Shown one piece after another: positions 1 to 10,704 of a stretch of 64,000 nt of DNA. Position 1 is the first letter of the stretch. Each line of letters opens with the position of its first letter. The stretch is from assembly GCA_037951105.1 (NCBI GenBank), contig JBAMJV010001794.1, positions 1 to 64,000 on the forward strand. The letters run 5' to 3'. The translations under genes were made by a program, and so were the position numbers. Below the pieces are notes generated by a model. That model had not been told where the DNA came from. It saw only the letters and a program-made list of their open reading frames with translations, and did no database searches. Source of the stretch: Echinarachnius parma (lineage: Eukaryota > Echinodermata > Echinoidea > Clypeasteroida > Echinarachniidae).

Positions 1-1849
1 GTAATTCATTGGCTCAATTTTATTAAATTATTCATCTCACAATACACCCTTACCCCCTCCTAAAATTTCAATTGAAAAACAATCAATATGTTTCGCCTAA
101 CTTTCAGCTAACCGTATCCCAACCGTTGTCCCATTACCTCAGATATATACTTTTTGTATCTTGGGTAGATAGAGAAAAATCGATTATTTTTTGTAATATC
201 GCAATTGTGTTTTAGTTAGTATATATATAAGATGATACAACTTATTAGCATTTTCTTTATGTAATATTTATATCACATATAACAAGAGCATGTACACTGA
301 AATATTGATACTGTTAAACAGGTTATGATTGCTATAAAGATTTATTTAACGGCCATTTTTGTTGTTAAAAAGTAAAATAACGTAATTGAAAACAATGATG
401 ATGCCGTGTTGTGATGTTTTCATATGCTGCTGTTTGATTGTATTAATATTATTGCAGCCTTACATAATGTACACAGAAATCTCCAAGAATAACTTCGTTT
501 ATAATATTCTTGATAAATGTAGCACATAATGAGATTAACCTTATATTTTAGCACTTTGCAATAATATACTGTAATACAAAAGTGGAAACAATACGAGTTA
601 ATCTTAGAAACATTCCAATTAAATTGGAGGATTCGAATCAAACTAAGTAAGCTGTTGGGATATGCAGGATTGGCCTATGTGTTTCATTAATATTCAACCC
701 TTTAACAGCATGATAAGAGCGCTGTATGAACTGTTTTTTAGGAATCTCAAATGATCCTTTATTGCATTTATCAAACAGATAATATATTACCACTCATTGT
801 TTGAGCAATCGTTTCAAATGTATGTTTGTCATCCTATTTTATGTGCACGCTGATGTACACCTTATAAAGTGATCACCCAAATATCAAAACAAATATATGC
901 TCTCTCTTTCTCAAATGCGTGTTTTTATAGCTATTTCAGGAACAGTATGTATTTACAGACCATAGGTATACTATCTATCAGCCTCAGGAATTCAAATCTA
1001 TAGTCAGGTTTAAATGTCCAAATGTTCACATTGAATATATATTTTGTTTTGAGGACACCACTTATGGTGTCAGTGTAAATTTGTAACAAGTATTTGGTAT
1101 TCCCAATTGATTGTAAGCACATTTGTATGATCGTATCTCACTTAGAACTGACAAGGGACCCCCATATTTCGTGACAGTCACTGTGAATAAAAGGTTTTTG
1201 TTACCTACGTATAAAGTAAATTACATGTTGCCTACGAATACTTATTTTTCACGTACATTGTATATGTGTCATATTTTTGCGCACAAACCTAAATTTGATA
1301 TTTTTGGAAAGGGTATTTCCCACTCTTTAAGATAGTGGAAAATAATTCTGATTCACATATTATTAAAGAGATTATGAAAAGTGATACAACCTCATGTTTT
1401 TAAGACAGGAAAATCTCAACACACTAATAAAACATTTGAACTTGAAAATTTATAACAGAGTGATGTTTAAAACACAATATGTAAATGTATTCCATGATTA
1501 GCATCTTAAAGATGAAATAAAAGCAAATATTTGCATAAAGCAGATTGATTTGGATTTCCATAATCACATTTTAAAAGTAATTCATCTGCGTTCGTAGGCA
1601 ACGTTAGGAAATGTACCATTAACTTCTCAAGGCCATTACCTGGCCGTTCGGAAAGATTAGTGATGGCACTTTTTTTTCTGGTTATGGTTGACATGTCTAC
1701 TTAACATGTGCAAAAGGATTAAACAATCAAAGCAGTTTGAAATTCGAACCTAAAAATCTGGCCGTGTACACTTTTCGTTGGAATCGACCATATACAGGCC
1801 CGTCGGAAGGAATTTTAAAGTGGTACGTATACGGTCAACGGATTGGGGG
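1..1849. other. AT-rich intergenic DNA, nothing recognised
   Basis: No open frame of useful length, no splice-consistent coding segment and no repeat structure recognised on either strand. Confidence 0.5.
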
Positions 1850-1983
1850 TGTGGCACATCTGCGAGGGAGCGGAGCACCGCAGGGGGGGGGGGGGGGGGG
1901 GCGGGGGGGGGGGGTGTGGGAAGGGGGTGTCCCCCCTCCCACGCTAGGGAGCTTTTGCAAATTTGATTTTGTTTTGCTATTTT
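1850..1983. repeat. G-tract repeat module, copy 1
   Basis: A long G run (about 1,881-1,913) is followed by the self-complementary motif GGGGGTGTCCCCCCTCCCAC. The same motif and neighbouring 'gggagcggagc' and 'ttttgcaaatttg' words recur at 2,530-2,590, 6,600, 11,070-11,680, 11,950, 12,310 and 12,900, so this is one dispersed repeat family. Confidence 0.6.
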
Positions 1984-2410
1984 GAACCCCCGTAAGCAAT
2001 TTTGCACCTTTTTTCACTTTCGTCCACGAGCCGCGAAGCAGCGACTTTTTTTGGCTATTTTAAACCCCCGTAAGTGATTTTGTTTCACATTTTTTTCACT
2101 TTCGTCCACAAGCCGCAAAGCGGCGACTTTTTTTGCTATTTTGAACCCCCGTAAGTGATTTTGTTTCACCTTTTTTTCACCTTCGTCCACGAGCCGCGAA
2201 GCGGCGACTTTTTTTGCTATTTTGAACCCCCGTAAGCGAATTTGTTTTCACCTTTTTTTCACTTTTGTCGACGAGCCGCAAAGCGGCGACTTTTTTTGGC
2301 TATTTTAAACCCACGTAAGTGATTTTGTTTCACCTTTTTTTCACTTTCGTCCACGAGCCGCGAAGCGGCGAATTTCTTTTGCTATTTGAACCCCCGTAAG
2401 TGATTTTTTG
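1984..2410 (+). repeat. 81 bp tandem repeat, about five copies
   Basis: The block beginning GAACCCCCGTAAG recurs at about 1,984, 2,062, 2,143, 2,224, 2,307 and 2,388, a period of 78-83 bp. Each unit contains a 'TTTCACTTTCGTCCACGAG' segment and a near-palindromic CCGCGAAGCGGCG core followed by a T run. Units differ at scattered positions, so the array is not freshly expanded. Confidence 0.85.
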
Positions 2411-2439
2411 TCACTTGTGTTCACTTTTTTCACTGATAC

Positions 2440-3040
2440 ATTTTCACTTGGTAGCCCAAGGGGGGGGGGGGGGGGGGTGGGGGGGGTTTAAACCCCCTAA
2501 CCCCCCCCCCCCCCCCTGTAGATCCGCCACTGGTTTGGGAGGGGGCTGTCCCCCCTCCTACACCAGGGAACTTTGGCAATTATAAACACCCGAGGTTGTG
2601 AAATATATATATGTGAGCGAGCGGAGCGAGCTTGAAAATTTTAGCCATTTCACAGCGGAAAATTGCCATTTGTTTCAATATAATTGTATGGGTATATTCG
2701 TTTTTATTGCTTATGATATGGCGTTATGAAGGGTTATATATAAACAGGTTGTGAAATATTATGTATGCTAGCGACCGGAGCGAGCTTGAAAATTTTAGCA
2801 ATTTCACATCCTCAAATCCCAAAATCCCGGAGAAAATGAGGGAGAAAAGACGGAAAAGGAATAAATGAAAAAAGGCACCAATGTCTAAGGTTTTTTTTAT
2901 GAAAATGGGACCCATGTCTAAGGATCTTTCTTGAAAAAGTCACCCTTCCCAGCGGCACATCCCCGTATACCCAATATATACTTGAGTACCCCCCCCCCCC
3001 CCCCCCCCTCCCGTATCCCCTTTCCCCCGAGATCATACGC
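2440..3040. repeat. G/C homopolymer repeats
   Basis: Long G then C runs (about 2,460-2,516) are followed by another copy of the GGGGG-CTGT-CCCCCCTCC motif, then two diverged copies of a 'gagcgagcttgaaaattttagc' segment (about 2,617-2,650 and 2,770-2,810) and a further C run at 2,990-3,009. No coding potential. Confidence 0.55.
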
Positions 3041-5156
3041 CCGTGGACACACTAAAACACACGCTGTTGATCCCATGTGTATCTCCTAGTGGAACTGTTG
3101 TTTCTGGCGTATTTTTGTATGGTTAGGTGGATCTGTAAATGATGCGCTTGATGTAGAAGGATCATTTTCAAGATGGGGGCAAAAGGTTCTCAACATTATC
3201 TTACCCTTGCTTTGATGGATCTCTATTTGGGGTGCCCTTTTACTTCAAATTGTTCTGACAAGCCAGAAGAAAAAAATCAGCAGAATTGTTTCGTTTATTT
3301 GCTGACTGTCGTTTATTGTGGCTGTCGGCTGTGTGACAATTTCGTAAACGAAGCATAATGATATACATTATAACATACAACAAAATTTGCAGTTTTGAAA
3401 AATGGCCGGGGGTGCTGCAGCACCCCCCGCACCCCCGCTTCCCAGGGCCATGACCCCTCCCCCCCAACTTTCTCCTCTTGTGCAATAGCCTTCTAGGCGG
3501 AGGGCCAAAGTCGAAAAAGTGGATTCCTTAAGGACTTAGGTTGCCATATCTCCACAACAAGTTTACACCAATTTTATTTGCAAGTATTTTTAATGAGACA
3601 AATTAATTCAAAGGTCTACCTCAACAAATGTGTTGCGAACACCTCCAAATCCAAGATGGCGTCCAAAGAAGTAGCCGTTTTAACTTGCTAAAGATAATTG
3701 GAGAAATTTCCCAAACGACACCGGAAATCAGCATGATTTTGCAGACATACTAAAGACAATAACATTTCCTATAATCTGATACCAAATACCATGGGTTTCA
3801 GGATATGTAACACGGTCATTTCTAGCCCCAAACTCAAATTTTAGGCATATTTTCCCAAAAATATGAAATTGTTGACTTACATATTTCGGCATAAATCAAT
3901 GATTGCATTGGGAGTTGAATTAATACTTTTCAGAAAACTGCCCAGTTATATTAACAATACACTGTGAAAACTCCAAGTGTGTACCGTATCTGAACAAAAA
4001 GTTATATCATCTGACTTAGTAAAATACGCGTCGTTGATTGGCTAAACACGGTCACATGATTGGGGTGTCATTTTGTTATGACACCATGGCCAGAACCAAA
4101 GGTACACGTACCGTATGTTGTTTTTGACTGATTTTAGTTTGAATGCATGAATGTGAATATAGCCCCCAGATTTAGCCAGATAATATAACAGTTGTTAACT
4201 TTGTCGTCGGGGAAATCACGTGATGTTCCCTCCACCACCAGTTAACAACTGTATAATAATAACTGGAAGTCAGCATTTGATATCGACAAATACAGACATT
4301 TTGTACGATTTCGAACACTATAGAGGGTGCCCCAATAAATGTAATTCTTGTTTACGGACTTTATTCAAGAAATGCTCCTAAATAATGACATATTGTTTAT
4401 ACCCATTTTTAACAAAACCTTCAGTTTTCTTCTTTTATGTCAATACACGAAAATACACGAAAATAGTGTATCGGTAATTTCACTACAATAATAAATCCAT
4501 AATGCAAAGTGCACTATTTAGTGCTATATTCGAATGGGAGGCGCGCGTCCTTTACAGTTGGACCGACCATATCTGGATAATTATGTTTAAACATGATTAT
4601 TATTCGGAAAACCACAGTAAGCTAGACTTTTTCAGGGTTCGAAGAAAACTTTGAATAGGCTATTATGTTTATCGTAGAGTAACTTTTTGTTACACTGTGT
4701 ACATTTGTAACCATAGTAACAACAACAATAGAAATACAATCAATCATATAAATTTATTTTACAAGGTATAAAACAAATAACGTAAACATAACAGAACTGT
4801 CTAGAATTTTAAGTACGATAACCCATACAGTTACCCGACAAAAGATTCTGCAGAAATGGAGGGATCCACTGAAAAGCATGGCTTGTGGATCCCTCAGTAA
4901 TTAGCCTACCATATAAATAAAGCCGTTGAAATGTTGGATCACCGCCATGATATTCAGAAAAGAAGAAAAAGGTGTTCTCATTTTTGGCCAAAATCTTTTA
5001 ATGTTAAGAAGACGATTTAACTTTGTTGGCGATTCCTGATGGGGGCGATTAAATTAAATGTCTTTACAATAGCAAACAGAAAACAATATCTAATTTATTT
5101 AGATATCACATGCATACAATGATTATCCACATTCCCTTTTCAATCAATCAAAACAT
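3041..5156. other. Intergenic, no gene recognised
   Basis: Unassigned DNA. A short inverted repeat built on CAGTTGTTAAC / GTTAACAACTG lies at about 4,187-4,250. No exon or transposon protein similarity seen. Confidence 0.4.
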
Positions 5157-5699
5157 TTAAAGGGGTAGTACAGTTTTGTTAAGGCTGAACTTTAGTAGCC
5201 AAACCTGGACAGTAACATTATAAACTAATAGTTATAACTCCACCATGCTCGAAAGGTATACACAATTACAAACGACTAAGTAAAAGGCCCGTTATCATTC
5301 AAAAAGAGCCATTAAAACACAAGAGGGCGCTTTCTAAAGAGGCATTGGTTTCAACCATTTTTCATACAAAAGTATGCATTGTGATGTTTTATTGAAATAA
5401 TGAATAAATAGAGAGATCATCACCAACTATTTAAGAAATGCTTTTGAAAATTTTTGAAAAAGTGCAAGCATTTTTTTAATTTTTTGAAAAAATCATGAAT
5501 TATTTGGGCCCCAAATAATTATAAGATCAGATATATTTATTGATATTTCAGCCGTTTCTGGATCGATTTTGACCAAATAAAGTTTATTCAGCCATTGAAA
5601 TTGCATGTTCTCTCAAATTCGACACTCAGTTTTTCATTACCTCACAAAAAAATTGTGATGTGCCACGCCCTCTCTACCAAAACTAAATTACCCCTTTAA
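5157..5699. mobile_element. TTAA-flanked TIR element, family A (diverged copy)
   Basis: Starts TTAA-AGGGGTAGTACAGTTTTG and ends with the near inverse CCAAAACTAAATTACCCCT-TTAA. The interior ('ctgaactttagtagccaaa', 'agagggcgctttctaaa', 'gttttTCATTACCTCAC') matches the other family A copies at 7,700, 32,303, 43,601, 44,434 and 51,139. It is a non-autonomous DNA element; the TTAA ends suggest a piggyBac-like transposase elsewhere in the genome. Confidence 0.75.
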
Positions 5700-5775
5700 C
5701 ATGTTGCTTACAGGAACCTGGGGAGTTATAAAACTTATTTTCTTTCGAGAATACAAATTAGTAATTTCTCAACTC

Positions 5776-6012
5776 TCCGCATCGAGAGGTCAGTAACCTT
5801 TGACCTGAGGGTGTTTCGCGCGCTGTCGTAAAATGAACCCATCACAATTGTCTGCATTATACATGTATTCATCTTTTGATTGGCATTATAACAAACAATT
5901 ATGTAAAACAAGTTTTTATAAAATATTCGACTCTTCTTACCTGTCGCATTGAGTGGTCAGTAACCTTTGACCTGATTACGTCATCGAGGGTGCTTCGCGC
6001 GCTGTCGTAAAG
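5776..6012 (+). repeat. Local direct duplication
   Basis: The segment 'cagtaacctttgacctga...gggtg(t/c)ttcgcgcgctgtcgtaaa' occurs at about 5,791-5,832 and again at 5,956-6,011, each preceded by a CGCAT(C/T)GAG-type word. No function assigned. Confidence 0.6.
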
Positions 6013-6230
6013 CTCTAAATCAAATGCACTCTTCACATCAAATTTGTCCATTATGTTATTCATCTAAGTTTCTCTCCACCGAAAGAATTCTCTTACAATG
6101 ATTTTTAAATTTTGAACATCTGATTTTGGAAATACGCGGATTCGGAAATCTACACCGAAGAGGACCATACGCATGCTTCAACTAACCAAGATCCCGGGAC
6201 CAAGATGATATATAAATATCATATCAATAC

Positions 6231-6690
6231 CATAGGCGCCGGAAGTGGGGTGGCAGGGGGGGCGGCCGCCCCCCCAATCCAAAAAGTGGGGGGGCAAAAC
6301 GCAATTTTGCCCCCCCAAAAAGCCCCCCTCCCCCCCCCCCCCCTCCAAAAAAAAAGAGTGGGAAAGACAAAATCAAATATATGAGCTGACGTTCAAAAAC
6401 TAGTTTATACATCCATTTTCAATTTTCGCTGCGCGCTTCGCGCGCGAACAGTTTATCTCAGTTTGTTGTAAACATCTGATGAGAGCATAGACATTTTATT
6501 CTTTTTTTGTTTAACTCGGATTCTAAATTTCCTTCACAGGTATGGCATGAAGTGCACCAAATTGCACCATTTCAAGTTTAGAAATGCAAAATCTTCCCTG
6601 TGGGAGGGGGATACCCCCTCCCAAACCCTCCCCCTCTTTTTGGATTGGGGGGGGGGGGGGGGCGGCCGCCCCCCTGCCACCCCACACGTA
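6231..6690. mobile_element. Copy of the G-tract TIR repeat (module A)
   Basis: Begins GGCGCCGGAAGTGGGGTGGC plus a G run and GGCGGCCGCC, and ends with the inverse (GGCGGCCGCC, C run, GCCACCCCAC near 6,660-6,684). The interior (GAGCTGACGTTCAAAAACTA, 'tatggcatgaagtgcaccaaattgc', 'gagggggataccccctccc') is also found in both arms of the 10,705-12,640 palindrome. Non-coding. Confidence 0.7.
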
Positions 6691-6699
6691 CAGCAGAGA

Positions 6700-7020
6700 G
6701 GTGGGAAGACCTCGCTGCGTACAGTGTAGTCACGCAACCGTCTGCACCTGTACTCGAGAGTAAATAATGTGGGATGTAACTTAATCGTTTGCAAACAAAG
6801 AGTTAGTTCAACCAGTAGGTTCATGGTTCAACCTCTTTCGATTTTTTTCTTTCAGACATCGTGCTGCCACGAGTAACTTGAGTCTCAAGGGCATGAGGGC
6901 CTTCTTGTGTACTGGTATTTCATTACAAATATATATAAATTGTAGTTATTACAATTTTAATTCTATATGAATGTACATTATAAGGTACTATGGAAACAGT
7001 GATATTCGAAGAGAAAAGGG
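6700..7020. other. Intergenic, nothing recognised
   Basis: No coding or repeat structure recognised. Confidence 0.4.
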
Positions 7021-7023
7021 ATC

Positions 7024-7178
7024 TCATATTTGAGCGGAATCATCACATTTGGGAGAAAATCAGCTAATTTCGGCCACATTTAGCTCGCTTTCAAAGACAA
7101 GAAGGATGTATGTGGCAAACAGGCTCCGCCGGAAAAGAAAAAAAAATGTACGTCATGCACGTAGGGTACAGGAAGCTA
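7024..7178 (+). repeat. Duplicated segment, copy without the TIR insertion
   Basis: About 155 bp from 'tcatatttgagcggaatcat' to 'cgtagggtacaggaagc' is repeated at 7,641-7,695 plus 9,695-9,790, where a family A element interrupts it. This copy is the empty-site paralogue. Confidence 0.85.
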
Positions 7179-7767
7179 GCAATCAACCTTTACTTACTCG
7201 AAAGTAAATAACGCGGCTTGTTAATTTGACCTCGATCGAGTGTTTGAATGTCATAGTACTGCACGCAATATCTGTGTCTCATTTCCAGGCTTAAAATAAA
7301 TTACACATGATAGCAAGCATAAATATCAGATCTGAAAACGATTTGAACTATAGTAGCTTATATTTTTATTTTATATTGTGACAAAATAGAATGACCAAAT
7401 TTTAAAGTTGAATGGTCATTGACCAAATTAAATAATAAATGACTAAATCAAATATAGCAATTGCACGTTACTGACTTCTCGAGACGAAATTGAATTAAGC
7501 AATTCATGAAATTGAATGTCGATTGTTTGAAAATGGATGGGAAGACCTATATTATAGGTTTTATTGTCCATTTTAAGTAACACTTTCATTCAATTTTATA
7601 AATTTGTCACACATTATCGTCCGGTACAATTAAAAGGACCTCATATTTGAGCGGAATCATCACATTTGGGAGAAAATCAGCTAATTTCGACCGCATTAAA
7701 GGGATAGTTGAGTTTTGGTGAAACTGAATTTTAGTAACCAAAACCTGCATCATTACATTACAAACTA

Positions 7768-8437
7768 GAAGGCCGACAAAGTCAGCATACCCACGCCTCC
7801 CATTTTCCCCTATTTTCCTGATTCTAACCAGTCTAGATGTATTCAATATGTAAAAATGAACATCTGTTCATCTTCACATTAGTGTCGGGTCAATAATAAT
7901 TATTAAATAAATAAATGTATTTTTCGGAAACTTACCAATTTCTTGGCGCTTCAAAGTTCAGATCAGCGTGTTGCAATTCAATTCCGTTCCGTATTAATTA
8001 ACCCGGAATCGAAAGTACCGTACCATAACATATGGTACCGTGCGCGCGATCGCGATGCACACCTGGACTAAACTTGTTAGTTGCTGCTCGATTGGATTCA
8101 GCGAGGTTACCGTACCGCGCCTATAACGTGCAGATATTATTTAGGCACACACGTGCATTAAATACATACTCAAACTTCAAGGTTCCACAGAATTTGCAGG
8201 GGTCAACCAATCATCACCAAAATCTAATCGATTCTTCCATGTCACTATCCAAACATTCCCTGAAAATTTGGTGCAAATCCGTTCACCCGTTCTCTAGTTA
8301 TCTTGTACACAAACAAACAAAAAAAAAAAAAAAAAAACAGACAAACAAACAAACAAACAAACAAACAAACAAACAAACAAACAAACAAACATACGGAACC
8401 CTTTACATAACCCCCTGCCGATTTCATCGGCGTGGGT
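7768..8437 (+). mobile_element. Unclassified interspersed repeat, copy I (nested)
   Basis: Begins (CTA)GAAGGCCGACAAAGTC and ends CCGATTTCATCGGCGTGGGT. It carries the 'ttccacagaatttgcaggggtcaa' to 'gttatcttgtacac' block and an A run followed by (CAAA)n. A word near its start, TACCCACGCC, is the inverse of its last ten bases, and a GCCGA-TTTCA-TCGGC hairpin lies beside the end. No protein remains; class unknown. Confidence 0.65.
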
Positions 8438-8477
8438 AACTAATAGTTATAACTAGAAAGGAACACAACATTACAAA

Positions 8478-9470
8478 CTAGAAGGCCGACAAAGTCAGCA
8501 TACCCACGCCTCCCATTAGCCCTGTTCTACCCCTTCGTCGGCCTCAACCCTGTTTTGCTTACCGATGCATCCTAAAAACATAGTGATCAACCGTTGAACA
8601 GAATCCCCCACAACTCCAGGCATAGTAAACTATGCTGACTGGGTATGCCTGCAGGGAGGGCTTGAAAATGCCGACATCTGTCCAATTTATTGGCGATAAA
8701 TGTAACATAAATCATGAATTCAAACAAAATAAACTATTACAAACAATAACAGATACCTTATCTTCCTGATTCTGCAAACTTTTATGTCCATTTCTCTTGC
8801 ATAAATATGATTTTAGATCTTTTCATGACAGCTATCTGCCGATTCGCACGTGTTTTTACTAGCTGCCTGTGTAGTATAGATATGCCTAATATTTATGCAT
8901 TGCAATATGCACAACACATTACATGCGGGTGTGTACTATGTGTAAGTACATCTATTGGCATGGCGTGTGCGCCACGTTGTTTTCTTGAAATGATTTGAGA
9001 CGGGAGAGACGAGGAGAGACTAGTGTGAGAAGGGAGAGGAGAAGAGAGACTGTGTGTGTGTGATAAGTACATTAGTGCGTGTGTGCCATCGCGATCGCAC
9101 GGAGCACAAATAGAAATGCATAGACGGTAGTGCATTATCGGATTTCCCAAAATCCGTAACATTTCAGCGCCATTCCGTACTCCCGTAATTGTTGTCAATT
9201 TCCGTACCAATAAATACATACTCAAACTTCAAGGTTCCACAGAATTTGCAGGGGTCAACCAATCATCACCAAAATCTAATCGATTCTTCCATGTCACTAT
9301 CCAAACATTCCCTGAAAATTTGGTGCAAATCCGTTCACCCGTTCTCTAGTTATCTTGTACACAAACAAACAAACAAAAAAAAAAAAAAAAAAACAAACAA
9401 ACAAACAAACAAACAAACAAACATACGGAACCCTTTACATAACCCCCTGCCGATTTCATCGGCGTGGGTA
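8478..9470 (+). mobile_element. Unclassified interspersed repeat, copy II (nested)
   Basis: Same ends and same 3' block as copy I at 7,768-8,437, but with a different, longer interior (about 8,515-9,210) containing a GAGAGA-rich stretch. It sits in the same host TIR element about 40 bp further on, so the two insertions are independent. Confidence 0.65.
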
Positions 9471-9794
9471 ATGACGTAGTAAAGATCATGTTATCATTAA
9501 AAAAAGAGCCGTTAAAACGTAAGAGGGCGCTCTCTAAACATATTTCAGCCGTCTCTGAACCGATTTTGATCAAACAAAGATGATTTTATTATTTAAATAT
9601 TATGCTCTTCAAATTTTACACTCAGTTTTTCATTACCTCACAACAAAATAAGTAGTCTAGCGCCCTCTCTACCAAAACTCAACTATCCCTTTAAGCTCAC
9701 TTTCAAAGACAAGAAGAATATATGTGGCAAACAGCCTCCGCCGAAAAAGAAAAAAACATGTACTCCATGCACGTAGGGTACAGGAAGCGCTTTA

Positions 9795-10250
9795 TATTCA
9801 CTTGGTCTAATACCGCTTGGTCTAATCATCAGTTCGTCTAACTCCACTTCGTCTCAACCCATTTGGTCTAATCATCACTAGGTCTAATGCCCATTTAGGC
9901 AATTGCCGTTTCGTCTAATCACCAAATGGGCCAATTGTCACTTCGTCTACTTTTTTTTTTTCCTCGTTTCGTCTATTATCACTCTATTATCACTCGTCTA
10001 ATACTAGTTCGTCTAATTCTCAGTTAGGCTACTCTTCATTTGGTCTATATGCAATTCGTCTAATTACCGTTTGGTCTATAACCATTTGGTCTAATATCCA
10101 TTTAGTCTATTACCATTTGGTCTATTACCATTTCGTCTAATACCAATAGGTCTATTTTCCACAAAAGCAGGTCGTCTAATGCCATTTCGTCTAAACACTA
10201 TTTCGGCTAATGACCATTTAGTCTAATTCTCATTTGGTCTAACGATCGCC
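9795..10250 (+). repeat. GTCTAA minisatellite
   Basis: About 25 imperfect units of 16-18 bp on the theme CCATTTGGTCTAAT, alternating TTGGTCTA and TTCGTCTA. The core GTCTA is kept while the spacers drift. No coding frame. Confidence 0.85.
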
Positions 10251-10600
10251 TACACTGACCACTGTGATGGCCATCGCCTGCATACCGTATGAAAGATTCC
10301 ATACGGCTGTAATTATAGCTCTATGGATATTTAGCCACAGCGGTTTTACTAGACGAAACCTGTGTATAAAAGAAAACTAATTGGCCGCTACAATCAGGTG
10401 ACCTCCATAGACAAGTCCCAAAATATCGTTTGTACGTTCACCACCCAAGGGAAAATAGATATGTGGCCGCTATAAACAAGTGAACTTTATAGACGAATTT
10501 CATCAAACAGTGTATATTGACCACCTAAAAGAAAACAAGATAGTGGGCGTCATAATCAAGTACCATAAAAAACAGGTTCCATAACATCGTATATCGTCAA
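10251..10600. other. Intergenic, nothing recognised
   Basis: Contains three loosely similar 'gaccacc(caa/taa)..gaaaa.agat' segments (about 10,380-10,530), which may be an old local repeat. No gene seen. Confidence 0.4.
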
Positions 10601-10602
10601 AC

Positions 10603-10650
10603 AGGGGCGTAGACAACGGAGGATGAGGGGGATGCATCCCCCACCTCTTT
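10603..10650 (+). repeat. End fragment of a hAT-like element
   Basis: CAGGGGCGTAGACAACGG followed by 'aggatgagggggatgcatccccc' matches, inverted, the right end of the hAT-like element at 48,795-49,743. Confidence 0.6.
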
Positions 10651-10704
10651 GATGTCTGTAATCTGTGTTACCCTGTCCTTTATCGTCATTAACCTCACAC
10701 CTAC

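Larger units (their letters stand above)
7696..9694 (+). mobile_element. TTAA-flanked TIR element, family A, with two nested insertions
   Basis: TTAA (7,696-7,699) then AGGGATAGTTGAGTTTTGGT; the other end is the inverse, ACCAAAACTCAACTATCCCT, then TTAA (9,691-9,694). About 330 bp belong to the element itself; the rest is two insertions of one other repeat (about 7,768-8,437 and 8,478-9,470). Comparison with 7,024-7,178 supports TTAA as the target duplication. Confidence 0.88.
7641..9790 (+). repeat. Duplicated segment, copy split by a TIR element
   Basis: The left part (7,641-7,695) ends '..cgaccgca' before TTAA and the right part (9,695-9,790) resumes 'gctcactttcaaagac'. Together they match 7,024-7,178, which has CACATTTAGCTCGC at the junction. 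The whole intervening element therefore entered after the duplication. Confidence 0.85.

Noticed and set aside
1737-2017. Glycine/proline-rich frames on both strands
   Set aside because: Direct translation of G and C homopolymers.
8032-8439. 135-codon open frame (and its minus-strand partner with poly-Cys/Leu/Phe)
   Set aside because: Produced by the A run and (CAAA)n array of an interspersed repeat; no start context or family similarity.
9795-10250. CRISPR-like array of short repeats
   Set aside because: Units are contiguous 16-18 bp with no unique spacers of fixed length, and the host is an animal.
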